A stretch of DNA of 64,000 bases from Eublepharis macularius (Eukaryota; Chordata; Lepidosauria; Squamata; Eublepharidae), in NCBI RefSeq assembly GCF_028583425.1, contig NC_072801.1, positions 11,056,001 through 11,120,000 on the forward strand, in the 5' to 3' direction. Made by a program: the position numbers and the translations under genes. The notes below the pieces were generated by a model. That model was given only the letters and a program-made list of their open reading frames with translations, was not told where the DNA came from and searched no databases. Positions 22,499 through 35,000 of this stretch are shown in pieces. The first letter of the stretch is position 1. Each line of letters begins with the position of its first letter.

Positions 22499-22800
22499 TG
22501 ACCAATTAATAATTGAATGGCAGTTAGAAGCTGCCTCAAAAGTAGATATAGTTGTCTTTATTGATCAGTTACCAGGTTATTAGTTGTTAAAAACCACAGC
22601 AACAGTAGATATAATAAACAGCATAGATATAACAAGAGCATGGCTCTTTAGTGACCAATTAATAGTTGAATGGCAGTTAGAAGCTGCCTCAGAAGTAGAT
22701 ATAGTTGTCTTTATTGACCAGTTACCAGATTATTGGCTGTTATATATACCAATAGTAGATATAATAAGCAGCCTGGATATAAGAGCATGGATCTTTAAAT
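22499..22800. repeat. Two-copy tandem duplication, unit about 154 bp
   Basis: Copy 1 begins GACCAATTAATAATTGAATG at 22499 and copy 2 begins GACCAATTAATAGTTGAATG at 22653. Both carry GTAGATATAGTTGTCTTTAT and GTAGATATAATAA. Around 90% alike by eye. Lies between the KPNA7 promoter region and coding exon 1. Confidence 0.85.
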
Positions 22801-23108
22801 TAGAGGGGAGGGGAATTGTCTCTCCAAGGCTTGCAGCCTAGCTTGACTTTCAGCTCCCACGCTTTACGACGCCATGGAGCCTTAGATATAAAGTAAGGAA
22901 AACCACCACAGTCCATAGACAGCAGATAGGAAGAAAATCACACCCAACAAAGGAAAAGGGCAGATAAAATGGGCTTTTTCTGTTGCCCTAGCTTGGAGAA
23001 CAAGAGAAAGTCTTTCTTCTTTCTCCATACAGCAGCTATTAATTGTTTTTCAAAATAAAATTTAAAAGAACAGAAAATAGTAACGCTCCTTTTCCCCAGG
23101 GCGCCTAC

Positions 23109-23360
23109 CGCTTTGCTATTCCCTTCTTGCAATCCGCTTCTCATCAAGCAAGCCCAGGAGCGCGTGGCACTTAAATCTCCCGGCAAAGTGGGTCCCCGCC
23201 CCTCTTCGCCCTCCATTGGCTTGGCCTCCAGGCGGCCCCGCCCCTTTAATGACGAAAGGTCCGATTCGCTTTCCTTGGTGGGAGAAGCGTCCCGGCTGAG
23301 TGTAGGCAAAGGCGTCTGCGCGGGGCGAAGCGTGATTCTGCGGGCGTGTATAGAAGGTTC
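23109..23360 (-). promoter_or_regulatory. KPNA7: GC-rich candidate KPNA7 promoter and noncoding exon 1
   Basis: This CpG-richer stretch holds two GC boxes (CCCGCCCC near 23197 and CCCCGCCCC near 23236) and an inverted CCAAT box (ATTGG near 23215), so it reads as a minus-strand promoter. A good donor (GTAGGC) lies on the minus strand just below 23109, so a noncoding first exon of roughly 40-60 nt ending at 23109 could splice to the acceptor at 20381. No TATA box seen. Inferred; there is no transcript evidence. Confidence 0.5.
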
Positions 23361-23462
23361 GGTAGAAAAGAATCTTTCCCATTATTTGTCTTGAAGCGTT
23401 ACCTGTTTGGGTTTTGCTCGTTACCATTGCATACCAAATATTCTTGGATCTTCTCTTTACAA

Positions 23463-23545
23463 CTGGAATCATAGGGTTGGAAGGGATCTCCAGGGTCATT
23501 TAGTCCAGCCCCTTGCTCAGTGCAGGAAATTCACAGCCACACATG
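23463..23545 (-). mobile_element. CR1 LINE 3' end
   Basis: GAATCATAGGGTTGGAAGGG, CCAGGGTCATTTAGTCCAGC and CAGGAAATTCACAGCC match the reverse of the conserved sauropsid CR1 tail. Confidence 0.8.
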
Positions 23546-23634
23546 GAAAATACGTCTAATAAAATGATCAATGTGGAACACACTCCAGTCAGCTGACAAA
23601 AAAATAATCATATAAAAACAGAAGTATTTTCAAA

Positions 23635-23812
23635 AAGAGTCCAGTAGCACCTTTAAGACTAACCAATTTTATTGTAGCATAAGCTTTCGAGAATCACGTT
23701 CTCTTCGTCAGATGAACGTGATTCTCGAAAGCTTATTAAAGGTGCTACTGGACTCTTTTTGATTTTGCTACTACAGACTAACACGGCTAACTCCTCTGGA
23801 TCTAGAAGTATT
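23635..23812. repeat. GTCCAGTAGCACC inverted-repeat family, copy 2
   Basis: Head-to-head arms: AGTCCAGTAGCACC then GGTGCTACTGGACT, with GAATCACGTTCTC / GAACGTGATTC pairing at the centre. Intergenic. Confidence 0.72.
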
Positions 23813-24117
23813 TTCGTATTTACTTGGGGAATAACAGTGCAGTCCTAAACAGAGTTACACTGCTCTAAGCCCATTGGCTTCAGCGGATTTTTAAAGGGTG
23901 TAGCACATCTAGAAACCCCTCTGATTTCAGTGAGGCTTACTGCCAAGCAGAGTACGTAGAACTACAGATGCCTTAGATAATAAAATGTACAGAGCAATCC
24001 TAGGCAGGTCTACTTGGAAGTAAGTCCTGTTTTATACAATGGGGCTTACTCCCACATAAGCGTTCTTAGGATTGCAGCCCTCGACACTATTAAGATCCAA
24101 CCCGTACTATGGTTCTC

Positions 24118-24318
24118 TCTGTGTGCATTCTCTGTGTAGTGGTTAAAGTGTAGGGCTAGGATCTCCTACAAGGAAGCTTGCTGGGTGAACTTGGGCCAGC
24201 CACACACTCTAAGCCTAAGCTATCTTACAGGGTTGTTGTGAGGATAAAATAGAGGAGAAGGCGTATGCTGTAAGCCCTTTTGGGTCCCCACTGGGGAGAA
24301 AGGCAGATTAGGTAGGTC
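24118..24318 (+). mobile_element. Old SINE fragment
   Basis: GTGTAGTGGTTAAAGTGTAG, CTTACAGGGTTGTTGTGAGG and CCCCACTGGGGAGAAAGGCAG; related to the GGGAGCCAGTTTGG type. Confidence 0.6.
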
Positions 24319-24346
24319 GGTAGGAAGGTGGATGGATGGATATCAG

Positions 24347-24581
24347 CAGGGCTTTTTTTCCTGGGAAAAGAGGTGGTGGAACTCAGTGGGTTGCCCTCAG
24401 AGAAAATGGTCACATGGGTGGTGGCCCCACCCCCTGATCTCCAGACAGAGGGGAGTTGAGCGGAGGGCAATCTCAGCTCCCCTCTGTCTGGAGAGCAGGG
24501 GGCGGGGCCACCACCCATGTGACCATTTTCAAGAGGTTCCGGAACTCCGTTCCCCCGCGTTCCCCGTGAAAAAAAGCCCTG
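24347..24581 (-). mobile_element. hAT-type MITE, copy 4 (short form)
   Basis: Reverse orientation, flanked by a perfect 8-bp duplication GATATCAG. Intergenic between KPNA7 and MYH16. Confidence 0.92.
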
Positions 24582-24589
24582 GATATCAG

Positions 24590-25868
24590 CATCTTTTCCA
24601 CTTCACAATGAACTTGAATCTATCAGGTCTAGGTCCCACCCTGTGCATAACACAATCACATGTACGTTGAAGGTTTCTTCTCAATTCCCCCGTGTAGTGC
24701 CCAACTGGAATTGGAATGGAGTGCATGTGGAGAAAGGGCTTCGTCCTTGTGCCCTGTGCCATTTTTCCAACCTGAAACATTCACTAGGGGTGTTATTTGA
24801 TGCCCCATTTCTATGTGCACCTCATTCCTGATCCTAGGAAATAAGGAGACCCCATCACTCGCATAAGATTGTACTCCATCTAACACCGAATGTTCTCAGT
24901 AACATGTGATGTATGTAGCACAATTGCTACATGCATGAGAGCTCATGCATGCACACCAGTGTTTAGAAAGGTACGATTTATGTTCACTTATGAACAGAAT
25001 ACTAAAAAGTACCCCCCAGCACAACCCACCTGATAGATCCCTCCTATTTTTTGATACTGCAAAAGATCCACATAATTTCTGCTTCTTAGAAACTGAGAAG
25101 GGGGAGGTGATATGTTTGCTGAATTGGAAAAGGGGGACAGAGAAAGACAGTTTGTCCCTCAGCTGAATAAGAAAGGCATCAAGATTAATGGAGTTTTGAA
25201 AAGATTCATGCCTTAAATCTGGATGACAAGTGTCCCTTTCATTCAGTCACATATATTCTTTTGAAAAAACTCAGCTTTGACAGCCGCAGAAAAGCTGCAG
25301 TTGTGGATTAGGGTTTTTTTTGCTCTCGTCGTTCAGAACAAGAAAGTTCTGGTAATATGGAATAACAAATACAGATGTTTCTAGAAATTCTGATCACTGA
25401 GGTATACATTTGTATAAGTTAAGACTGAGGTTGAACTTCACTTACACCACCCCGAATTTAGAGCATGGAAATGTCAGAAGCACTTTTCTTCAGAGAACAA
25501 CACCTTGAGAATGAAAGGAGGCATACTTTGAGCAATGGATCGTACAGAGACACAACAGTCAGATTCCTTGGAAGCAGACCATTCTACTGCCCTTCTGCAT
25601 CAGGAATGGCTGAAGGATCCAATCACATTAGATACAGAAATGCAGCTGAAATATCCACTCGAAGCTGATTGGATGGAGGCAAGGCCAAAACACTGGATCA
25701 TACAGAGTTGTAGCGGACAGCCTTTTTTTTTTTTTGAGAACCTTTAATGATTTGTTCAGTTTGTTTCTCATGGACTGGTAGTACACAGTCCGGGAATCGC
25801 CAATCTTATTAAGCCCATTGAGGAGTGTTGTAAAAATAATATTTTGCATCAAAAAGGCATGGGACCCT
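24590..25868. other. Intergenic, nothing recognised
   Basis: Ordinary intergenic sequence between the hAT-type MITE and the L1 fragment. No conserved frame or repeat that I can name. Confidence 0.5.
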
Positions 25869-25869
25869 A

Positions 25870-26701
25870 GCTCTTCTTCTCTGGGTGAGAAAGCAGAAAA
25901 CTCTGCTTGAAAACCAGTGGAAAAATATGTGGGTAAAGGGGCTCAAATTTACTTTGAGTTCCACACTTAAAGAAAATTTTTACAAAATGATGTACCAGTG
26001 GTATAGGTCTCCTGATAAATTAACAAAAATGAGTAAAGGTATAAGTCAAATAAATGTTGGAAATGTGAGCAACATGAAGGAACATTCTACCATCTTTGGT
26101 GGACTTGTCCCAAAGCAAAAAAAATTTGGTCACCAATTCGTATGATAATACAGAACATTTTGAAGATCAATATACAATTTAAATCAGAAGCCTTTTTGTT
26201 GGGACTAATGGACAAACAGTTGGAAAATAAACATGGTATCCTATTTCTATACATGGCAATGGCAGCTAGGCTTTTATATGCGCAAAAATGGAAAAGTACT
26301 GTATTGCCTTCAATGGATGACTATATTGTGAAAATGGAGGTAGCAGAGATGGCTAAACTTACAGCTTTGATCAGAGACAAAACATTATCTACTTTTATGG
26401 TTAAGTGGAAACCCCTTATTGATTTTCTGTGCGAGATAAAAAAACAAACTGATGATCTGTGGATTTGATTTCTAAGAAGTTAATCTTGAAAAAAATAAAT
26501 AGAAGGGGGGCAATAACGAAAAGGTAAATTCTGGAGGTAACTATATTGTTTGTGAAGATAGATGTTGCGGAAAAGGAAAATGGAAAATGAAGTATGTATT
26601 ATTTTTCTTTGGTTTTTTATTTTCATTCATTTCTTCTTTCTCCCTGCCCTTTTATTGGGCTTTTATTCTTATTAAAACAATAAAGCACTACTAAAAAAAA
26701 A
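25870..26701 (+). mobile_element. L1-type LINE, 5'-truncated 3' end
   Basis: Frames across 25885-26468 encode the C-terminal part of an L1-like ORF2 (FYKMMYQWYRSPDKL, then FLLGLMDKQ, MAMAARLLYAQKWKS). It ends in A-rich DNA with AATAAAGCACTAC and nine A. Broken frame. Confidence 0.8.
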
Positions 26702-28370
26702 GGAAAGCTGACGACTCTGCCAAGGAGGAGGCTGAGGTCCTGGACTATCCCAGGAGGCGGCATCTTCCAGGGCACCTCTGGCCTTTCTCCTTCCACTGAA
26801 GGCACATGCATGTGTGCAAAACAGAAAGGCAGTTTGCAACATGCTTGTACTGTGCTTCGGATATGCAAGAGAGAAAGTTGTCGTGTCCAGGAGAAGATTG
26901 CATGCAAGAGGCAGAAGTGGGTTACCAGTTTGTGCCAGGCCTCCAGAAATTATGCTTGGGGCCTGGGCCCACGTAGGTGTCCTGGGCAGGAGTGACGTGA
27001 CTAGGAGTCTTTTCTTCCTAGTATTCCCAATCCCACCTTTCTCTCCAATACAGAAGCATTTTCTGTAAATAGAATACGGGAAGAATACTCTCTCCTTCTT
27101 TGGGCCAATACCAGACTGCTACGGAGACTAAGACACCATTGGGAATACACCAGTCCTTCCCAGGATCAGACGGTGTGCGACAGCTGGGAATGAGTGCTGA
27201 ACCAGGAAACTGATGCATCAGCATTTCTATATATTTTTTTGGTAGCGGTTAATAAAAGCCCATGAAGGAGGGGTTAAAAAAAGAAAAGAAAAAGGCAATC
27301 CTCTCTTCTTGAGTCCAGAGCTTAATATAACTGTGACACACACAAAACTCCTTGCCAGGTTTCCTCGCTTTATTCTTTCTGGAAAGCGAGGAGAGCCTTT
27401 TGCTGTCAATTCTGTTGCTAATTAGCTGCCACTTCTCCACCAGACTAAATAGCTGTGTCAGAGAGCTTTGGAAGCGAGTGATAGAGACAGCTGCTGCCCC
27501 GCAACATGAGGCTAGCAGCACAAATCAAATTATCTAAAGGGTCCTCCGGGCCAGCAGAATCGATGTCAAAGTGATTTCCTGAGCTGTATGACTCTCTTCA
27601 CGTGTATATTAGATGTTCCTTCAGAGAGGAAAAAATCCTACTTGATTAGACAAGAAGAGCATAACACAAGAAAGACTATCTTAAAATCTACTTACTGACA
27701 AGCTAATTTTCTATGAGCGAGGAGGGTTAAAAAACTACGAGGAGGAGGATTCAAACGCACAACCCCCTTCCCCACAACCTGAAGTGGCATAGTCTGAGTA
27801 AGAATTATTGACATTTGGGGACTATGAACCAAAGTGTTCCATTAGTGGGTGCAGAGAGGGAAGCTGTTATAGGAACACCAGAGCAGAATCAGAACTTGCC
27901 TTGAGGTAAAAGTGAAAGCCTGCATTGGGTGTGGAAATGAGGAGTTTCAGCCCTGGTTGCACATAGCTTCCAACTGGCTGCTTTCCAGACTCTCCGCTTC
28001 TCTGGGTTTTGGTTGAAGAGAGGTGGTAGCACTGGGCTGGGTTGCATGGAAGGTACTACCAGTTGCCTGTCTGTACAGCTGCGGGCATCCTGCAATAAGC
28101 TTTTCAGTGGCTACCAACCTGTCTGATTCCACCCTGACTCTAGCACCAATTGCTCCTGTTGGCAAACCCCTTTGCTATCACCTGCTGTTAACTGAGCCTC
28201 GCTCAAAATGGCTCCTTTAGAAGAGAAATCTGCAAGGCGGAGATTCTATTTTGGCCTCCTTTGGTCCCTTGAGCCATGTGGCTGAATTTATGAGATGCCC
28301 TATAAGGCCAAGAAAAGGGAAAAGAAATCCCCAAGAAACTGGGCAAGACTCAGTCTCTCCTGAGGGATAT
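26702..28370. other. Intergenic upstream of MYH16, nothing recognised
   Basis: Single-copy-looking sequence with no recognisable frame. It is the distal upstream flank of MYH16, so enhancers could lie here, but none can be claimed from sequence. Confidence 0.5.
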
Positions 28371-28478
28371 GGTCTTAGGCCAATCAGCTTCCCTTCCACA
28401 AAGACCATGGAGGTTGTGACATACATGTTTCCTTCCCCCACCCACAAGGCAAGTGATATCTCAGACACACTGAACAGG

Positions 28479-28485
28479 TATAAAA
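28479..28485 (+). promoter_or_regulatory. MYH16: TATA box of the MYH16 promoter
   Basis: TATAAAA lies about 320 bp before the start codon, with a CCAAT box at 28380-28384 and a CACCTG E-box near 28180. Sarcomeric MYH genes usually have TATA promoters, and a start near 28505-28512 would follow. E-boxes are short and common, so muscle control is inferred only. Confidence 0.6.
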
Positions 28486-28508
28486 GACTTGAGCCAGTGC
28501 CTTATAAA

Positions 28509-28538
28509 CAAGAGGTGTCTTCCGGTCTTGTCTCTCTG
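28509..28538 (+). other. MYH16: Candidate noncoding first exon of MYH16
   Basis: Transcript from the TATA box would start near 28509 and meet a donor (CTCTCTG|GTAGGT) at 28539. Sarcomeric MYH genes begin with one or two noncoding exons. An alternative donor lies 4 nt downstream. Edges are estimates. Confidence 0.4.
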
Positions 28539-28731
28539 GTAGGTACTCCATGTTTCTCAGTACCTTGTTGGAGGAGATTTTAGGGGGTATGCTGTGTTCA
28601 GTGGGCAAAAATTAAAGCAGTGGTTGGGGAGGGAAGCAGTGGGTGGTAATAACAATGGGTGGCCTCACAAAGAAATGCAACACTCTCTTGTTTACCTTGC
28701 CTCCGTCGTCCACTTTCTCTCCTTCTCTCAG

Positions 28732-29011
28732 CAGCAGCTTTGAGCGTAACGCTGTAGCCAACTCCTTTCTGGTTCTGCCCTGTGCCTAAACTAAAACCAA
28801 CATGCCTGGTGGATACAAAGGAGAGTGTGGGGACGATGTGGACCCTATGCCATTCCTGGCTCCCTCCGAGAAAGAAAAGATTGAGGCCATGAGCAAGCCG
28901 TATGATATCAAGAAGTCATGTTGGGTCAAGGACGACAAAGAAGGTTTCGTTGCTGGAGAGATCCAGTCTGAAGCTGATAACCAAGTTACCGTGAAGACTG
29001 TGACGAACCAG
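28732..29011 (+). CDS. MYH16: MYH16 coding exon 1 (5' UTR end and start codon)
   Basis: A pyrimidine tract and AG at 28730-28731 precede 70 nt of 5' UTR; the ATG at 28802 has an A at -3 region context (CCAACATG). 210 nt code for 70 residues: the N-terminal extension and the SH3-like domain ([10 protein letters not shown]). Donor GTGACT, phase 0. Confidence 0.92.
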
Positions 29012-32000
29012 GTGACTTGGTGTGGAATATCGAGGGGGAAATGCTGTGTCTTGATTGATTTTCTTTACTACAAAAGAGGGGTTTTCAAACTGGGGAGGGG
29101 GTCTGCAACAGGGAAGGGTGGTATAACCAAGATGGCACACCTTTGTTGGGAATACAGGTGCCATAAACAGACAGTGCCCTGGGATTCCCAAAGCTAAACC
29201 ACAGTACAAGTGGGATTGTTGAAATGAAAGTGGGGGGAAACAAATATGATATAATGACAAAAATTTCAACAACATGTGTCATGTTAGTTATGTGCTTTCA
29301 GTGTAATCTCCATTGAGTTCTGCTTTGCCTGTGAAATGGTTCTCCCAGCTCTACTGTAGTGTCCTACAGTGTCCTGTCCTGTAGTGTCCTACAGACAAGC
29401 ATAAGCTACTATTAAGAACAGTCCAATGTATTGTTTAGAAGTGGGAAGCTCCGAACCATGCAGATGATGCTGATGCTATAGCTAGGCTGTCACTAAATGA
29501 TAATTTAACCACACAGACCGTCACCATGAAGAAAGATGATGTCCAGCAGATGAACCCACCCAAGTTCTACCAGGTCAATGACATGGCCAACATGACCTTC
29601 CTGAACGAAGCCAGTGTCTTAGACAACCTGCGGCAACGTTACATCCTCATGAGGATCTATGTGAGTTGAGTGAGAACACCATATGATGTATCTGACTCGT
29701 ACGAAGGACACAAGGGTGTTCCAGAGATAATGGACAGCTCTCCTTCCTAGAGTCTGAGCGGCTTTGGGAAGAATTATAGGGCCTGTTTGTTTCGGCTGTG
29801 CTTTAGAGCTCGGCATTATGTAGGGAAGGGATGGGGAGAATGAACACATCCCAGTTAGAGCGGATTAAAACAGTGGGGTCATTGATCCACTACCACCCAC
29901 TCAGTACGCAGCATTATTATTTGATACTCTCCAAGACACAAATGAAAAATCAAGACAGGAAAACAGCACTTCTGACAAGGCAGCTTTATTGATGTAGATA
30001 TATTTTATGATTTATGCATATGATATACAGGCAGAATCTCAGGCATGGGGTCGATCAGCCATATGCTAAATGATAGGTTTCATTGCTGGTTTTGGTGTGC
30101 CACTTTTTAAGGGTCTGGGGGAGACATATGGGATTATATCCTCAGGGTGCGGTGAGCACAATAAAACAACTCTCCTCCTTTGGCTGCCTGAAACCAAATA
30201 AAGTGAGGAGATGGCTGCTTAAAATCCCAAATGCCCCCCTTCTCCCCTCCCTCCAGGCTTGTAGATTGATCCCTAGGGAGGGTGTGTTTTGGCATCTTTT
30301 AAAAATAAATCTTTTAGTAATACACATCCTTGGCTTCTAGTTTGATTTGGGAAATTCAGAGATCCCTGCCTGATTTGCTCGCTGGGCAGGGCCAACCCAC
30401 AATGTGATGGCTACAAAGCTCCATGCAAAGGTTGTCTGAATAAGCAATGGTTATATATTTCACATCCAGTGCCTTGTCTTTCCCAATGATAAAACTTGGT
30501 CACAGCACTTACCTGCAGGTGTTGTGAGAATAAATCTGTACAGCTGAGATGCTTTGAGCGGATGACATATTGCAGAAGGGTCAAGAAATACTGTGAGTTT
30601 TTAGATAGAGCCAACTAAACATTGGAGGGAGAGAAGCAAAAATAAAAGACGCCCCATCAGTTCCACCCTTTATAAGAGATAGGAAGTGGGCATTGATTTT
30701 TTTTTTGCATTAGTAATGGATTGCTGGAGTCCTTTTTTTGTATATTTGAGAAGAATCAAGTGAATAGAAAAACCAAATTTTTAAAAAAGACCACAGCATC
30801 TTGACATGTTCTGTTCTTTGTATTTTCCAAAAAAGGGCAAACTACTCAAAGGTCCCTAATTGGCTGACAGCAGACTCCTTACAGTAGAGTTAATATTAGT
30901 AGACAACTTCAGCCTCAAGTCTGTGCTACCTAAAACCCAGAGTGCCTTCCATCCCCCGCCCCATTTTGAATGCCCTTTAAAACTGGTAGATCACCCTGTG
31001 CGGGGGTACATATGGCCAGGGCTTTTTTTCTGGGAAAAGAGGTGGTGGAACTCAGTAGGTTGACCTCGGAGAAAATGGTCACATGGCTGGTGGCCCCGCC
31101 CCCTGATCTCCAGGGCACGGCGCAGAGGGCAATCTCAACTCCCCTCTGTCTGGAGATCAGGGGGCGGGGCCACCAGCCATGTGACCATTTTCAAGAGGTT
31201 CCAGAACTCCGTTCCCCCACGTTCCCGCTGAAAAAAGCCCTGGAAATGGCTCTGTTAAGAATATGTAGATCACCCTGGTGGGGGAGCATGTGGCTGCTGT
31301 TAAGAAGCACTACTGCTTCTTGGCCCACAGGCTGAGCAAGTGTCAACAGGATCCAAGCTTCCACAGGTGTCCCTGACAGAGCAAAGGCCTGAGCGTATGT
31401 CTCTCAGCTCTAATGTTGAATCCCTAAGTCCTGATGAGACATCTTATACTGGTTCCTTTCTACTCCCTCCAGACCTACTCCGGCCTGTTCTGTGTTACCA
31501 TCAACCCATACAAGTGGCTGCCCATCTATGGCGCTCGTGTGGCCCAGTTGTACAAAGGCAGGAAGCGCACAGAAGTGCCTCCTCATCTCTTCTCCATCTC
31601 TGACAACGCCTACCACGACATGCTCATGGGTGAGAGCTATAAAGGACTGAACTTGTGATTTTCATTTCCCCAGTTTCAATGGCCAGGGAGATTATAGAGG
31701 TCAGAGGCAGAGGAGACTGCAGTAGCAGAGACAGGTGTTAGGTTCTGTCTTGGGCATCACCCTGTGAGGTGCCAGCCCACCTGACCTTGACACAGGGATG
31801 CCATCAGAGAATATGCAGGTTCCCACTCTGTGGATGGAGGTCTACATCACCATCGCTCCTTCTCATTCCCCTCACAGTCCTGCTCCACCTGACAGAGTCC
31901 TGGCTGCCTCCCCTTGCCCCTTGCCCCTTGCCCCTTGCCCCTTGCCCCTTGCCCTCACCTTCTGCAGCCCCCAGACTCCTGTCCCTTCCTCTCCTTCACC

Positions 32001-35000
32001 TTCCATCCTCATCTCAGCTTCTCTTTCCCTCAACTCCACCATCCTCCTACACAACCCACCATACCCTGTGGGTGGATTCTCCTTATATCCTTTCCTGCAC
32101 TCTAGCCACAGCCTTCGATGTCTCAGGCAGCCACACCTGGGGTTTCTCTGCTGGCTGCCTTGATCAGCCACAGCTGTGCTTTCCTGGCTGGCTGCCAAGC
32201 TTTCTCTGCTGAGTGCCTCAAGTCGCCACACCTGGGATGGCTTTGCTCCCAGCTTTTCCTGGTCCTGGCTAATCCCCTCTAGCTTGCCTGGAGGCTGGGG
32301 TGTGGTCCTGAGCTGTCTTTGCTGCTGCTTTTCCTCCCCTGCCAGTAAGGTAGCTGGCTGGCTTGCTGGCTGACTGCCCTTGTTTTCTGAGCCTTCTCCC
32401 TTGGGGCTGTTCCATCCCTGGTGGTCCTCACTCTCCTGGCCTGTCCCTTGGGCCTTCCAACTGGAGGGTGGGGCTAGCTGGCTTCCACCTGTCCCGCCTG
32501 ACTCTCTGGAGCTTGGGTGCTGCTCTGCCCTCCTGAGACTGGGGCGTCTCTCTCCCTCCTTCTGTTGTCAGCCTGGTCTGGTCCTGGGCATCCATTGGTG
32601 TGTCTGGGCAGTTGTCCCCCAGCTGCCTCCCATCCCCTGCTTCTGGCAAGTCCAGGGGCTTGGCCCTAGACTCCAGAAAACAGGAAGCCAGAAAGTCAGT
32701 GCCTTGGTTCTTAGTGTTACGGGGCCTAGCCACACTCAGTAGGGCAGTGGACATGCCTGAAAGATTAGGAGCAGGGCTGCCAGTCCCCTGGTGGGGGCAG
32801 GGGTGGCAGGCATGCTCCCACCCTTCACCGGGGCCAAAATTTGTCCCTGTGAGGGGTGGGAGCATGCCCGCCGGCAGGCACAATGATACCACTTCCAGAA
32901 GTGATGTTACCACACTTGTTGTTGGCATGCATGCATGCGTAGATTGCGCTAGGAAGTGCCAGGTCCGTCCCCCCCCCCCCCCAGTAAAGAAGTTAAGAGG
33001 ACCTGGCAACCCTCAAGGAGGCTGGTTGGAAAGGCTACAACTGGCAAGAAGCTTGGTGTGGTCTTATCTTCAGGGACAACCTAGCGGAAACAGGTTGCCT
33101 AGGCTGAGGGAAAGCGTTAGGCCTTGGGCCTTCAAAGTAGACAGTGTCTTTTGATTGGCTCTTCTGGATCACCTGACTTCCAAGACCAGGGGATTTTCTG
33201 GCCTGTGGCAGTAGGGTTGCCAAGTCCCTCTACCCTCCCGGTGGGAAGGGGGGACCTGGCACTTATCTTGTGCTGGAAGTATGTTTCTTTGAGTGCACTA
33301 AGTGTGTGTGCGTACTCTCGGCGCATGTGCAGTGACGTCATTTCCAGGGTGTGACGTTATCGCACCATCTCCCAGCAGAAACTGAGAATGTATCCTAAAA
33401 TCCTCTGCTGCAGGATCTGTCTGTGCTGCAGGATCCGTCTCACTTCATGTAGGATGCCAGCTGTGCCAAAGTCTTTGCTTGTGCAGTGTTTCTGCCCCAG
33501 CTGGCATACCACATGAAGCAAGGGATCCTCCATATTATTCCAAGAGGTGTTGGAGAGTGTTTGTCCCATCCCAGATGCCTAGGGTGGCAAAAAAGCTTTA
33601 TTTCTGCATTGCTGTGCCTCCCTCCACTTCCTTGCCACCTTCCAAAAATCTGTGTTTTTAGGTCTGCAGCCAGACAAAGAAAAGAATCTCCAGTTGGGAT
33701 GGGAAAGGGGAGATTAGGGTGAGCTGCTGCAGAGTTGTAAATTAGCTCAGCAGGAAGATGAAGACCCCTTATTAACACCTGCTGTTTGTTGTCTTCTTGT
33801 GCTCCACACAGAACGCGAAAACCAGTCTATGCTGATCACGTAAGTATAAATTTGCAATCTTCTTTGCTCAGCCACTGCAGACAGGTACTGTTTAGCTAAG
33901 AGAGATAAAATTGTAAGAAAACAATGTGAACGGCAGAGAAGCAAGATTTCAGCTTTGAACGTTGTCTGTGTCTAAGGGTGCTCTTCTGGTCTGCTTTCAG
34001 ACACTTGCACTCAAGATTCAGTGGGGTTGCCATCTCTGATCTTAGAAACTAAACATCTGTCGTATCTGATATTTGAACCCTCTTTTTGTGGGTGGGGTGG
34101 ATAGCTTTTGATAGCTGTTCAACTTTATGGTCCTGTCTGTCTGTCTGTCTTTTATCCTGCCCTCCCTCCCTACAAGGAGATCAGTGGTGTACATATTATC
34201 TCCTCCTTTCCATTTTATCCTCACTACAGCCCTGCTAGGTAGGCTTGGCTGAAAGTGATTGGCTCAAGGTCACCCAGTGGGCATCTGAACCTAGACCTGC
34301 CTAGTTCTGGTCTGACATTTCTAGACAACGCCATATATCTGCCGATTATCTCCATCTCCTCTTTCATCCATAGCGGAGAATCCGGAGCTGGCAAGACTGA
34401 GAACACAAAGAAAGTCATCCAGTATTTTGCCAACATTGGCGGCACAGGCAAAGCCTCTGCTGATGGGAAGGTAGGATGAACCGGAAATTGTTGTCCTGTG
34501 GCAACTACAGTTGTCCCCCTTTGGAGGTCCTAGATGAAAATGTTTATCTTTTGCCGTTGAGAAATGTCCCTGATTAATGAAGTATCATATTTATAAGCAT
34601 CTGCTCACGTGTCTTACACAGGGGTCCTTGGAAGATCAAATCATCCAAGCTAACCCAGTCCTAGAAGCCTTTGGAAATGCCAAAACTACCAGGAACAACA
34701 ATTCCTCTCGCTTTGTACGTACTTGAATGCTTGTACTCCGCCATTCCATATATCTGCTGAGTTCCGTATTTAAATTTAACTCCCAGGCATACAGGATCTT
34801 GATTTGACCTGGGATCATGGGGTGAGGGGACTTAAGCTTTCACCCCTATGCTGTTTTCCTGACCTGAAATGGCCGCAGGGAGTCACTATATGTGCTGCTG
34901 GGGAAACTGCTATTACTTAGTGCAATAAGTTCCAGTCGCATGATTTCTGTTGGCAGAATTTACCTCTCATTATTGCAGATACTGGATTTACATCACAGAA

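Noticed and set aside
28802-29197. 131-codon frame starting at the MYH16 ATG
   Set aside because: Only the first 70 codons are exon; the rest is intron after a GT donor at 29012.
31872-33154. Several open frames of 110-190 codons on both strands
   Set aside because: They lie in pyrimidine-rich, low-complexity intron with a 7-bp tandem repeat; no domain, no splice logic, and overlapping frames on both strands.
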